NCBI GenBank assembly: GCA_000995965.1
Contig: LBYD01000005.1
Coordinates: 1-54,748, forward strand
Length of the DNA: 54,748 nucleotides
Origin: Candidatus Moranbacteria bacterium GW2011_GWC2_40_12
GTDB lineage: Bacteria > Patescibacteria > Paceibacteria > Moranbacterales > UBA11712
Direction of reading: 5' to 3'
The first letter of the stretch is position 1, and the number at the start of each line of letters is the position of its first letter. The position numbers were made by a program, and so were the translations under genes. The notes under the pieces are model-generated. The model did not search any database. It worked only from the letters and a program-made list of their open reading frames with translations, and was not told the origin of the DNA. Positions 1 through 8,521 of the stretch are shown here, piece after piece.

Positions 1-789
1 CGTTCTGGTTAGCATCCATTTATGGGGATCGCTATGACTGCCCACGGGCTCTGCTATGCTTATCGAAAGCGCGGTGTCACCGCTGTTGCCGAATTCCCAC
101 TCCTGCCAGCTTGGATTTCCGGCAATAGGAGAAATCATCAAGGTCCAAGTTCCTTCAGGTTTCTTTAACCCGAGATATACATATTCTGTATCTATTCCTA
201 ATGCGCGGTAAATGTTTGTGTTGTCCAGTGCTATGCCATAATCTTTCCAGCCGTCGGGCATTCCCACCGCCGGATCGTAGGAAAAAAGCGAACCGCCTTG
301 GAGATATTGATAAACTCGATTGTCATCCCCGATTACCGAACTAGCAACGGCCATTGGCAGGTTTCTGTCCGCCAGGATGTTCAAAGTCTTGGTCACCGGA
401 TCAAACTCCACAAAAGAAGTGTTGTTTCGGTTGGTGTAGCCGGTTGCGCCATAAAGCCTATTAAAGGTGGGGCTGTAAGCAAAGCCGCCTCCTGATCCTT
501 CTTTTGCACCAGTTATAAATGCATTTTCTCCTGTATTTAAGTTGATATAGGAAGCATACCAACCGGACTGGACATCTCCACCGAAAGTCGCCAAAAGGTG
601 TAACTGGCCGCTTGCGTCTTTCCACATATTCCTGTCACCAGAGGTTGAAACTCCCTCTGAGACGGTTCCCGCGTTGACAACCCCCGGCACCGGCGATTTG
701 AGCGTATAGGTCGTTGCGGCGGAAGCCGAAATGATCCAGCTAAAAGCTAAAGTACTGGTAATAATTATATTGATTAAATATTTTTTCAT
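1..789 (-). CDS. Secreted beta-propeller-like protein, C-terminus cut by window edge
   Basis: The minus-strand frame from ATG 789 runs open to base 1 (263 codons) with no stop. The N-terminus is a signal peptide (MKKYLINIIITSTLAFSWII, then SASAAT). The mature part resembles the next gene upstream: AATTYTLKSPVP against AATAYNLSSPIP, a shared WxDxxGQ block, VEFDPVT against NEFDPVT, and LFSYDPAVG against VFSYDPAIG. The two genes are therefore tandem paralogs, about 90 bp apart. The repeated YDP and FDPVT blocks suggest beta-propeller blades. Function is unknown. A dockerin-like end like that of the paralog cannot be seen here because the gene is cut. Confidence 0.85.
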   Translation of the reverse strand, partial: MKKYLINIIITSTLAFSWIISASAATTYTLKSPVPGVVNAGTVSEGVSTSGDRNMWKDASGQLHLLATFGGDVQSGWYASYINLNTGENAFITGAKEGSGGGFAYSPTFNRLYGATGYTNRNNTSFVEFDPVTKTLNILADRNLPMAVASSVIGDDNRVYQYLQGGSLFSYDPAVGMPDGWKDYGIALDNTNIYRALGIDTEYVYLGLKKPEGTWTLMISPIAGNPSWQEWEFGNSGDTALSISIAEPVGSHSDPHKWMLTRT

Positions 790-840
790 TCTAAAAACAA
801 TTTCTAATTTTTCTTTGCAACTTTTCACTTTGCGCTTTTT

Positions 841-869
841 CAGCCATAGGCTGATCCGCCTTTGGCGGA
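841..869. repeat. Double short hairpin between tandem paralogs
   Basis: Two adjacent inverted repeats lie between the paralogs: CAGCC-N3-GGCTG and TCCGCC-ttt-GGCGGA. There is no clear T-run on the minus strand, so a palindromic repeat is more likely than a strong terminator for the 767-aa gene. Confidence 0.5.
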
Positions 870-878
870 AACTTTAAA

Positions 879-3182
879 CTAATTATTCCAGTTGCTCATC
901 ATGATCCCGACGTCTTTCACGGTCGCCTGCCCGTCGCCGTCAATGTCGGATTTGGGATTGGTGAGACTTGCGGCGAGCTTTTGAAAATCGAGTTTGAAAA
1001 TATTGAAATCGGTCGCGTTGACTGAATCATCATTATTGAGATCAGCAAAAAGATATTCTATTGAAGGCGTCAGAAGATTTGAAAAAACGCTTGGACTCAC
1101 CCGGCCATAAAGCAAAAGATCTTTTTTATTTTCCGCCCAGATGAGCTTGTTTGAATCCCCGGAATCGGTCGCGATATGTTCAAAAGCGAGAGTCGTCGGA
1201 TGAACTCGGTATATTTTTTTGTCGACAAAGAGCCAGGCGTAGCCGTCGGGTCCCTTTTCCAGCTTGAACACTCGGCGGGCGGACGAGCCATCGGCGCTGC
1301 CGAAAGTCTGCCCGCTTACTCCAATCGCCTGGGGCGAAGTGATCATCGTTCGCGTGGAAGGCCGAAAGAGAAAAGCCTGGGAAGGATCGCCGTCTTTGGT
1401 GATTCCCAAAACCCGGTCATTGTCTACTTCAACCATAAAGGCCTTTTTTCCAAGATTATACGTGCCTTCAATGGTTTTGGTAAGGGCGTTGATGACTGTC
1501 AGCTTTCCGTCATTTGAGGAAACAACAACTTTTGTCCGATTGTTCGACATTGCCAGGTTGGTGTATTTGATTCCATTTCCCGTCGCCGGCGGATTCCCGC
1601 CTGTCCAGACGCCTTGGAACATTTCCCCTTTTTGCTCCGTTTCCGGATCATACCACGCCACAGAGCCATAATCGACACAACCCGCGGTCGCTCCGCACAT
1701 ATTGCCTCCCAGCCAAATTTTTCCTTCCGCGTCATAATCCGCAAAGACGCGATAGTTCATATGCTCGGGAAAAGAAAGGGCTTTGGGATTGCTGGTGCTC
1801 CAGGGCTCGGATGGATTCCAGCGCCAGAACTGGTTGGCGTAGCCGGAAATATATACTTCTTCCGTATTGAGGGGCGAAGCACTGGCCGGAACTTTCATGG
1901 AATGATACACCGAAGGAAGATTTCTCATATAAACATAGTCCTTGGTTTCATTCCCATAATTATAATCCGTGATGCTTTCGCCAATGCCGTAAAATTCGGA
2001 CTCTCCGGAATGCGGAACTACCGTATTGACCGCCAGATCGTACCAGGGGCCGGTATAATCGAGTGTCGAAGTTGAAAAGCCGGAGTCGGGATAATTCCAA
2101 GAAGAATGGGGTCCATAATATACTTTACTTTCCGTGTTTCCGGGATTTGGCATCGCATAATCCCAGTTCATGTCATAGTCATAAGCTGTATTGAAAACGG
2201 AGTAGTCACCATACCCCATTGTTACCGCGCAATTCCATTTTGCCACCCATTCTTCAGCCGCATTAGCCGACAAAACACCGCCGGATATGAAATTTGCGCC
2301 CCCGTTCTCCGGCCAGTAATTTGTTGTTCCGCTGGATGTCGTGCGGTTCAAATACCATTTCCCCGTATTTCTTTCAATGAAAAATCTCAATCCGGTAGCA
2401 GACAATCCGTCCCCAAAATCATGTTCCGACCAAGATCCGGAACCAATGGAATGAATCATCAAATGATAGTTATTGGGCGCGATATTCTGCTGCCAAGCCA
2501 CATATATATATTGGCTGTCGACATATAGTCCGGGACTGATCCCGTTGCTCGGACCGTAGAATACCCCATAATCCGTCCAACTGCTCGCACCAATTGCCGG
2601 ATCATAGGAAAAAACATGCGAACCCTGGCCATCGGCGTCCATGGGAATGAAATATATTTTGTTGTCTGCGCCCATGACCATGGAAAGCGCCGTCCACCAT
2701 TGCCCCACGCCGGTTGCAATGACTGTGTTTGTCATGGTCACCGGGTCAAACTCATTGAATGATCCTCCAAGGGTTCGATTGCAATATTCACCACTCCAGT
2801 AAAATTTATTGTGAATTGGATCATAGGCCATTTTTCCCTGTCGGCCGAATGAGCATGCACCTCCCTCAACCAGCGCGTGCGTTCCGGTAAAGGTGTTGAT
2901 ATAGTGAATATAGGCTTTTTCATTGCCTGCGACATCCGCTCCGCCGAAAGAGTTGATGATGTTTATTTGTCCTTCGTTATCGCGCCACATGATATGCTGG
3001 CCGGAATAGGATTGGCGGCCCTGGATGACATGGGAGAGACTTGCCTCTGAAGGAATGGGGGAAGAAAGATTATAAGCGGTTGCGGCGGACGCCGGAAATA
3101 GAAATGCATGCCCGTTGGTCATTCCGAGTAGGCCAAACAGGCAAAATACGTTTATCATTTTCCCCAATTTTTTCATTTTCAT
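879..3182 (-). CDS. Secreted beta-propeller-like protein with C-terminal dockerin-like domain
   Basis: 767 aa. It has an N-terminal signal peptide (basic start, then a hydrophobic stretch ending near residues 25-33). The long Trp/Tyr/Gly-rich body carries propeller-like blocks such as FDPVT, YDPAIG and YDPETE. The last 60 residues hold two EF-hand-like loops, DLNNDDSVNATDF and DIDGDGQATVKD, separated by about 22 residues, which is the layout of a type I dockerin. Dockerins bind cohesins, but no cohesin is recognisable in the window. The protein is likely exported and surface-attached or released. Its ligand is unknown. The cut gene downstream is a paralog. Confidence 0.8.
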   Translation of the reverse strand: MKMKKLGKMINVFCLFGLLGMTNGHAFLFPASAATAYNLSSPIPSEASLSHVIQGRQSYSGQHIMWRDNEGQINIINSFGGADVAGNEKAYIHYINTFTGTHALVEGGACSFGRQGKMAYDPIHNKFYWSGEYCNRTLGGSFNEFDPVTMTNTVIATGVGQWWTALSMVMGADNKIYFIPMDADGQGSHVFSYDPAIGASSWTDYGVFYGPSNGISPGLYVDSQYIYVAWQQNIAPNNYHLMIHSIGSGSWSEHDFGDGLSATGLRFFIERNTGKWYLNRTTSSGTTNYWPENGGANFISGGVLSANAAEEWVAKWNCAVTMGYGDYSVFNTAYDYDMNWDYAMPNPGNTESKVYYGPHSSWNYPDSGFSTSTLDYTGPWYDLAVNTVVPHSGESEFYGIGESITDYNYGNETKDYVYMRNLPSVYHSMKVPASASPLNTEEVYISGYANQFWRWNPSEPWSTSNPKALSFPEHMNYRVFADYDAEGKIWLGGNMCGATAGCVDYGSVAWYDPETEQKGEMFQGVWTGGNPPATGNGIKYTNLAMSNNRTKVVVSSNDGKLTVINALTKTIEGTYNLGKKAFMVEVDNDRVLGITKDGDPSQAFLFRPSTRTMITSPQAIGVSGQTFGSADGSSARRVFKLEKGPDGYAWLFVDKKIYRVHPTTLAFEHIATDSGDSNKLIWAENKKDLLLYGRVSPSVFSNLLTPSIEYLFADLNNDDSVNATDFNIFKLDFQKLAASLTNPKSDIDGDGQATVKDVGIMMSNWNN

Positions 3183-3264
3183 TTTTTTATTTTATTTATC
3201 GCGAATATTCTCAAAAGTTCCCAACGCGCCGGCGGGTTATATACAGTAATTTTACTCCAAATTG

Positions 3265-3290
3265 AAAAAAACGGCAAAAGCCGCTTTTTC
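3265..3290 (-). terminator. Intrinsic terminator of metG operon
   Basis: Read on the minus strand, GCGGC-tttt-GCCG is followed by seven T. It lies about 30 bases past the metG stop codon. Confidence 0.7.
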
Positions 3291-3318
3291 GTGACTGCCA
3301 AAACAATAAACCTGATAT

Positions 3319-4794
3319 TTATTTTATTCTCGGAAACAAAACGTCCGTCTTTTTTTCTTCCAAGGCCTTTTTTATCTTCTTTGCTGTCTCCGGCATGAAC
3401 AGAACAAGCAGATCTGAAATAAAATCCAAGTCTGACGCTAATTTCTGCATAACTTCTTTAAATTTATCTTCATTACTTTTAACAAGCTCCCACGGCTTGT
3501 TTTCTTCAATGTATTTGTCGTCTTGGCGAATTATCTTCCAAATATAATTCAATGCGCCATTTAGCTCAATTTTTTCAATAAAATCTGAAATTTTGTCATT
3601 TGGATTTTGAACTTGATTTGGAATTTGGAATTTGGAATTTGAAATCAATTTCACGGTACGTGAAATCAAGTTTCCCAGTCCGTTCGCAAGATCCGCGTTG
3701 TATTTTTCAATCATCCGCTCCATCGTCATATCCACATCTTCGCCAAATGTTCCGGCACTCATGAGAAGATAGCGCGTGCCGTCCGCACCGAATTTTTCGA
3801 GCATCTCATCAATTGAAATCGCGTTCCCCAATGTTTTGCTCATTTTCCTTCCGCGGGACAAAATATGCCCGTGGACAAAAATCATTTTAGGAAGCTCTAT
3901 TCCGAGATGTAAGAGCATTATCGGCCAAATGGTCGCGTGAACGCGCAGAATGTCTTTCCCGATCAGCTGCACATCCGCCGGCCAAAATTTCAAAAAGCTT
4001 GGCTTTGAGGAATTGCGAGAGCTCTGCTCTCGCAAGGGAAAAGCCGAGCTTTGGAAAAAATTCGCATCTCCGTCCCAGCCCAAACCGGTCAGATAATTCA
4101 AAAACGCGTCTGCCCAGACATAAGTCGTATGTTCCTTGTCAAAGGGAAGAGTGACGCCCCAAGAAACATTTTTTCGCGAAATGGAAACATCCCGAAGCTC
4201 CTGGCTCTCAAGAAAAGACAAAATTTCTTTTTTATATTTATGCGGAGCGATCCGAAATTCATCGCTCTTTATTTTTTCAATGATTTTTTTTTGCGCCTCT
4301 CCCGACATTTTGAGCAGATAGCATTCTTCTTTCACTTTCTCGACCACGATATCATGGTCCGGACAGCGCCCGTCAATCAAATCTTTTTCGCTTTTGAACT
4401 GCTCGCAAGCGACGCAATAATATCCTTCGTATTCTCCTTTGTATATCGCCCCTTTGTCGTATAAGGTCTGCAAAGCTTTTTGGACGGAGCTTTTGTGCTT
4501 TTCATCCGTCGTGCGGATGAAATGGTCGTATTTGATATTGAGTTTCTTCCAATAATCCTTGAACTCCTGCGAAATTTCGTCGACAAAAGTCTGCGGATCC
4601 TTTTTGGCGTCTTCGGCTTTCTTTTGGATATTTAGTCCATGCTCATCCGTTCCGGTCAGGAAATATACTTCTTCGCCCCGCGACTTGCGAAACCGCGCCA
4701 AAACATCCGCCGCGATGGTCGTATACGCATGCCCGATATGCGGTTTCGCGTTGACGTAATATATTGGGGTTGTGATATAGAATTTATTTTTCAT
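3319..4794 (-). CDS. metG: Methionyl-tRNA synthetase with two in-frame repeat insertions
   Basis: Charges tRNA-Met in the cytoplasm. 491 aa from ATG 4794. A TTG at 4806 would overlap rsmI, so the ATG 8 bases after the rsmI stop is preferred. Class I motifs are present: HIGH at H19-H22 and KMSKT at 317-321. A CVAC pair with a later CPDH marks the zinc knuckle (about 127-147). The protein ends after the anticodon-binding helices and lacks a C-terminal OB-fold tRNA-binding domain. Two stretches do not fit the family. Residues about 249-267 are encoded by a 59-nt palindromic element. Residues about 384-402 come from a tandem 7-mer repeat. It follows the histidine kinase and rsmI in one operon. 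Confidence 0.97.
   Translation of the reverse strand: MKNKFYITTPIYYVNAKPHIGHAYTTIAADVLARFRKSRGEEVYFLTGTDEHGLNIQKKAEDAKKDPQTFVDEISQEFKDYWKKLNIKYDHFIRTTDEKHKSSVQKALQTLYDKGAIYKGEYEGYYCVACEQFKSEKDLIDGRCPDHDIVVEKVKEECYLLKMSGEAQKKIIEKIKSDEFRIAPHKYKKEILSFLESQELRDVSISRKNVSWGVTLPFDKEHTTYVWADAFLNYLTGLGWDGDANFFQSSAFPLREQSSRNSSKPSFLKFWPADVQLIGKDILRVHATIWPIMLLHLGIELPKMIFVHGHILSRGRKMSKTLGNAISIDEMLEKFGADGTRYLLMSAGTFGEDVDMTMERMIEKYNADLANGLGNLISRTVKLISNSKFQIPNQVQNPNDKISDFIEKIELNGALNYIWKIIRQDDKYIEENKPWELVKSNEDKFKEVMQKLASDLDFISDLLVLFMPETAKKIKKALEEKKTDVLFPRIK
3616..3645. repeat. AT-rich tandem repeat inside metG
   Basis: Three copies of GGAATTT in direct tandem, with related flanks, encode SKFQIPNQVQNPND on the minus strand. 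The same AATTC-rich style of sequence fills the intergenic gap at 8411-8521. Confidence 0.7.
3994..4052. repeat. Family 1 palindromic element, in frame in metG
   Basis: 59 nt. The outer arms AAAGCTTGGCTTT and AAAGCCGAGCTTT pair with one mismatch. The inner stem TTGCGAGAGC/GCTCTCGCAA is perfect with a 3-nt loop. The second copy, at 19753-19811 in tgt, has the same length. The encoded peptide contains SSRNSSKPSF. Confidence 0.85.
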
Positions 4795-4802
4795 TCTTAA
4801 GC

Positions 4803-5519
4803 TCAATAAACGATTACGACAAATTCCCCTTTATTCTTATCTCTGTTATTTCTATAAAATCCCAAAATTTCACGTATATTTCCTCTTTTGATTTCCTCGA
4901 ACATCTTCGTCAGTTCCCGTCCCACAATCAGTTTAGCATCTGGTTTCAATTTTTCCAGCAGTTCGAGGTTTTTGAGAAACCGGTAGGGCGATTCGAAATA
5001 GATAACGGGATATTTCGCTTCCGCCACTCCCCGGAAAAAAGTCTCTCTTCCCTTTTTGTGCGGCGGAAATCCGAGGAAAGAAAATTTGCTCATATTTATC
5101 CCGGCGACACTCGCAATCGCCATCACAGCCGACGCCCCCGGGATGGGAATAATTTCAATCTCTTTCCTAAGATCCGATCTTAGGATTGCCGAAGATCGGA
5201 TCTTAGGATCCAAAAGCGAAGCAATCAGCTCGTTTCCAGGATCGCTGACTCCAGGCGTTCCCGCGTCGCTCACTAGCGCGAGAGTCTTTCCATTTTCGAG
5301 ATGCTCAATGATTTTTTCCACCCTTGAGAGCTTCGAATGATGGTGATATGATAAAAGAGGTTTTTGAATTTCATACCGGTCCAATAGTTTTTTCGTGACC
5401 CGCGTGTCCTCGCACAAAATGAGGTTGGCTTCTTTGAGAATACGAAGAGCCCGAAGAGTGATGTCTTCCAAGTTGCCGATAGGGGTGGCCACGATATATA
5501 ATTTTCCGGATTTATCCAT
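4803..5519 (-). CDS. rsmI: 16S rRNA 2'-O-methyltransferase RsmI with in-frame palindrome
   Basis: RsmI methylates the ribose of C1402 in 16S rRNA using SAM. 238 aa. The tetrapyrrole-methylase fold signatures are clear: LYIVATPIGNLEDIT at the start, CEDTR at 36-40, SDAGTPGVSDPG at 84-95, and IPIPGASAVMA after the insertion. Between SLLD and KEIEIIPIPG, where family members run on directly, lie about 15 extra residues (104-119). They are encoded by a 44-nt perfect hairpin at 5165-5208. The gene starts 5 bases after the kinase stop and is followed by metG, so the three probably share a transcript. The stop codon is TGA. Confidence 0.95.
   Translation of the reverse strand: MDKSGKLYIVATPIGNLEDITLRALRILKEANLILCEDTRVTKKLLDRYEIQKPLLSYHHHSKLSRVEKIIEHLENGKTLALVSDAGTPGVSDPGNELIASLLDPKIRSSAILRSDLRKEIEIIPIPGASAVMAIASVAGINMSKFSFLGFPPHKKGRETFFRGVAEAKYPVIYFESPYRFLKNLELLEKLKPDAKLIVGRELTKMFEEIKRGNIREILGFYRNNRDKNKGEFVVIVY
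5165..5208. repeat. Family 2 palindromic element, in frame in rsmI
   Basis: A perfect 17-bp inverted repeat with a 10-nt loop. Each arm contains the near-palindrome CCTAAGATCCGATCTT. A 25-nt stretch starting just upstream recurs exactly after typA (about 47934-47958). Confidence 0.85.
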
Positions 5520-5524
5520 AAAAT

Positions 5525-6880
5525 TTATCCTCTCGAAACAATGGGGAGCCTCAAGGTGAAGGTTGTTTCTTTTTGAGGCACGGACACGAAAAAGATTTTT
5601 CCCCGATGTCTTTTCGCAATGATGTTTGCCAGATACAAACCCAGGCCGCTGCGATTCGTATCGGTTTTCAGCGCCTTTTCAGTTCTGAAAAATGGAAAAA
5701 ATATTTTCTGTCTATCACCGGCTGATATTCCGGGGCCTGAGTTAGTAAATGAAATTTCGGAAAAATCATCTGCTCGGGTGATCGCTACTCTTACCTCTGA
5801 ATTTGGATTGCCATAAACAATCGCATTCTCAAGAATCATTTCGCAAGCGGTTAGAAGAAGTTCCCTGTCTCCTTCCACTTCGCTTGCCATATTATCACTC
5901 TTCTCCAAAAAGGACAGCTTTATTCCTTTTTTTGAAGCTTGGATCGCAAGCGCTGAAACAGCCTCTTTAATCATGCCATTGAGCTGGATAATATCTTTTT
6001 CCAGATAAACCTTTTTCGATTCAAGATCTTTTATTTTCACCAGGCGATCAACAAGCGCCAAAATGCGTTCTACTGATAAATCCGCCTCCAAAAGCAATTT
6101 CTGGTTTGATTCTGAAGATATTTCTTTTGACTCGGAAAAAGAAGACAAAGCCAGCTTGATATGCGTGAGCGGAGTTCGCAGCTGATGCGTGAGAATGGTG
6201 ATAAACCGCGACCTGATTTCTTCGGTTTTTTTCGTCTCGCGAAACTTTTCATCTTTTTCGGAAATTAGTCTGTCTTCCTGTATCCTTCTAAGCCGCGAAA
6301 GATATCCGATAAAAAGAGCGGTCGTGAAAAGAGCCATTGAAACAGTAAAGGCGTTCACGGCAACCACATCGAAAGAATTGTGAATCGCCAGATTTGAAAA
6401 ATTGTAACGGGAATAAGCATTGATTACTTGAAAATATTCAGAAAAAATCAAAACGTCATAAAGGAATATAGCCGCAAGGGAAATAAAAAAGATCTTTTTT
6501 TGATCATAAACAAAACTCGAGGCAACGATGACAAAAAAATAGAAAATAAAGGAAATACTCTCTATCCCTCCAGCAAAATGAATTATGGTTGTTATTATAG
6601 CCAGATCCAGCAAATATTGAATAAAGGTTATTCTATATATGGTCTTTGCCTTTTTATCGTTTTTCTCCGGACTAAACCAGTGAAAGAGATACCAGAAAGA
6701 ATTACTCGCCACTGATATGCAAAAAAGTGCGACGATAAGTTGCATAGGAAACATGACATTTGAAACTCCTGAAATTTTCGTGATGATGCCTATGGCGAAA
6801 ACAAGCGCAATATAAATCCAACGGGCTTGGGTTGCTGTATGATTGGCCTCAAAAATTTTTCTCGTTTTCAGATCTGCCAT
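5525..6880 (-). CDS. Membrane sensor histidine kinase
   Basis: 451 aa. The first 200 residues hold about six hydrophobic segments with little loop, so the sensor is probably membrane-embedded. The kinase core follows: H-box LTHQLRTPLTH, N-box ENAIVYGNP, G1-type SGPGISAGD, and G2-type SGLGLYLANII. No response regulator or receiver domain lies beside it, so its partner is elsewhere. It is the first gene of the kinase-rsmI-metG unit and diverges from the membrane protein starting at 6940. The signal sensed cannot be told from sequence. Confidence 0.92.
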   Translation of the reverse strand: MADLKTRKIFEANHTATQARWIYIALVFAIGIITKISGVSNVMFPMQLIVALFCISVASNSFWYLFHWFSPEKNDKKAKTIYRITFIQYLLDLAIITTIIHFAGGIESISFIFYFFVIVASSFVYDQKKIFFISLAAIFLYDVLIFSEYFQVINAYSRYNFSNLAIHNSFDVVAVNAFTVSMALFTTALFIGYLSRLRRIQEDRLISEKDEKFRETKKTEEIRSRFITILTHQLRTPLTHIKLALSSFSESKEISSESNQKLLLEADLSVERILALVDRLVKIKDLESKKVYLEKDIIQLNGMIKEAVSALAIQASKKGIKLSFLEKSDNMASEVEGDRELLLTACEMILENAIVYGNPNSEVRVAITRADDFSEISFTNSGPGISAGDRQKIFFPFFRTEKALKTDTNRSGLGLYLANIIAKRHRGKIFFVSVPQKETTFTLRLPIVSRG

Positions 6881-6939
6881 AAAGTGTTGCGATGATTCAT
6901 TGTTTGCCTGCTTCTTTTATAAATGGTAAATTTTACAAT

Positions 6940-7410
6940 ATGATTCTCACAACTCACATCCTTTCCGGCGCGGCTCTGGGCGCGAATATCCAAAATCCCT
7001 ACGCAGTTGCGGCGCTCTCGATTGTTCTGCATTTTCTCCTGGACATTCTTCCCCACGGCGATTATCTGAATAAAAAATCCCGTCTTTGGGAATTCTGGAA
7101 AGTGGCCGTTGATCTGGCGTTTGGCTTCGCTCTCATTGGCGGAATTATTTTTTTCAGGAGTATAACAGACGAAAGCACGCTGCGAAACATCTCTGTTGGA
7201 ATTTTTTTCTCCCTGCTTCCGGACGGGACAACATTTTTATACTTCTGGATGAAAATGAAATTCCTCAAACCCATAAAAAATTTCCATGAAAAACTGCACT
7301 GCTACAAGAACGGAGCCCCCGAGCGCGAATTCCGGCTTGAAAACAATCTTTTTGATATCTTTTTCACTTTAGCTTCCCTCTTGCTTTTGCTCTTTTGGCG
7401 CATGAGTTAG
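6940..7410 (+). CDS. Small polytopic membrane protein, hydrolase-like His/Asp pattern
   Basis: 156 aa from ATG 6940. The 16 codons upstream look untranslated and the kinase promoter must lie there. It has several transmembrane segments. Conserved-looking polar residues lie in THILSG near the start, HFLLDILPHGD in the first third, and FHEKLHC near the end. This pattern recalls membrane-bound metal-dependent hydrolases of the YdjM type, but the similarity is weak. Its last 42 bases overlap the 3' end of the opposing AI-2E-type gene. Confidence 0.7.
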   Translation: MILTTHILSGAALGANIQNPYAVAALSIVLHFLLDILPHGDYLNKKSRLWEFWKVAVDLAFGFALIGGIIFFRSITDESTLRNISVGIFFSLLPDGTTFLYFWMKMKFLKPIKNFHEKLHCYKNGAPEREFRLENNLFDIFFTLASLLLLLFWRMS

Positions 7411-8406
7411 GTCATTCACAATTTCGCCAGCCACCGTCGCCACCGGAACTGCGACGATTATCCCCATCATCCCCCCGAGCTTTGCTCCAATGAGAAGTGC
7501 AAGAATGACGACTACCGGATTGAGTCCGACGGCTTTTTTCATGACGAGCGGAGTGAACACGTAACCTTCAAGTTGCTGGACCAAGACGAATAGGCTCAAA
7601 ACCAGAAATCCCGTAAGCGGGCCATGAAGAAAGCTGATCGCGACGGCGATAACGGCCGAAATTATCGGCCCGATATAGGGAACGATTTCCAAAATTCCAG
7701 CGACGAGCGCCAGAACCAGCGCATAAGGCGCGCCGATAAGGAGAAGCCCGACATAATCAAGCACGAAAATGATGAACATAAGAAAAATCTGCCCCTGAAG
7801 CCAGCGACCCATTTTGAATTGGATCCGGTCAACCAGTCCCGAAGTGTAATCGCGATGTTCCTCCGGCATCAGAGAGGCAAAAAATTTCTTGATTCCTTTT
7901 TCCTGAACAGACATATAGAAAGCAATCGAAAGAACGACCACAAATCCAAAAATTCCCCCGATGAACGACACCGTTCCGCTAAACAAGCTTGATCCGGCTT
8001 GCGACAATTTTTCAGAAATATTTCCCGTAAAGTTCGCAATTTGCTGTTGAAGATTGTGCGAGGTTACATAGTCTCGGATAATCCTGAAATACCCGGAAAA
8101 CTTTTCGGCCAGCACCGGAAAATTTTCTCCGAGTCCGCGGATTTCACTTGTTAGCGGAGGAATCAAAAGTCCGATTGCCAGCCCTAAAACGGAGAGGAAA
8201 AGAACATAAACCACAAGCACTGTGAGAGCGCGAGGCACCTTCCTTCCCTGGAACCAGTCAACAATCGGGTCAATGGCGGAAACTATTATGACGGAAATAA
8301 AAACCAAGAAAACAATGTCGCGGACGAGGAAAAGAAACCAGAGCAGAAGCAGGATGAAAATCGTGCGAAGAATTGTTCCTGATGAAATTTCGATGGTTCT
8401 GTTCAT
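7369..8406 (-). CDS. AI-2E family transporter (UPF0118-type permease)
   Basis: 345 aa. A run of paired N-terminal membrane helices is followed by an amphipathic middle part (about 70-150) and a C-terminal helix bundle. Family landmarks are ISVIIVSAIDPIVDW, the VPYIGPIISA motif, and the Gly-rich LLIGAKLGGMMGIIVAVPVA near the end. The substrate of most members is unknown. Some carry the AI-2 signal or act as Na+/H+ antiporters. It is followed by a 3' overlap with the convergent membrane gene. Confidence 0.92.
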   Translation of the reverse strand: MNRTIEISSGTILRTIFILLLLWFLFLVRDIVFLVFISVIIVSAIDPIVDWFQGRKVPRALTVLVVYVLFLSVLGLAIGLLIPPLTSEIRGLGENFPVLAEKFSGYFRIIRDYVTSHNLQQQIANFTGNISEKLSQAGSSLFSGTVSFIGGIFGFVVVLSIAFYMSVQEKGIKKFFASLMPEEHRDYTSGLVDRIQFKMGRWLQGQIFLMFIIFVLDYVGLLLIGAPYALVLALVAGILEIVPYIGPIISAVIAVAISFLHGPLTGFLVLSLFVLVQQLEGYVFTPLVMKKAVGLNPVVVILALLIGAKLGGMMGIIVAVPVATVAGEIVNDLTHAPKEQKQEGS

Positions 8407-8410
8407 GTGA

Positions 8411-8521
8411 ATAGAATTGTGAATTCAGGATTTTGAATTGAGAATTGGAATATTGAATGTAAAATTCAGAATTCTTTATTCTTGATTCCTATTCACAATT
8501 CTGAATTCGTAATTCCTAATT
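8411..8521. repeat. AATTC-rich intergenic repeat
   Basis: The gap between the permease and the M16 peptidase is built from degenerate copies of GAATT and AATTC words in both orientations. Inverted copies such as TGTGAATTC and GAATTGTGAAT can pair. No ORF is present. Confidence 0.55.
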
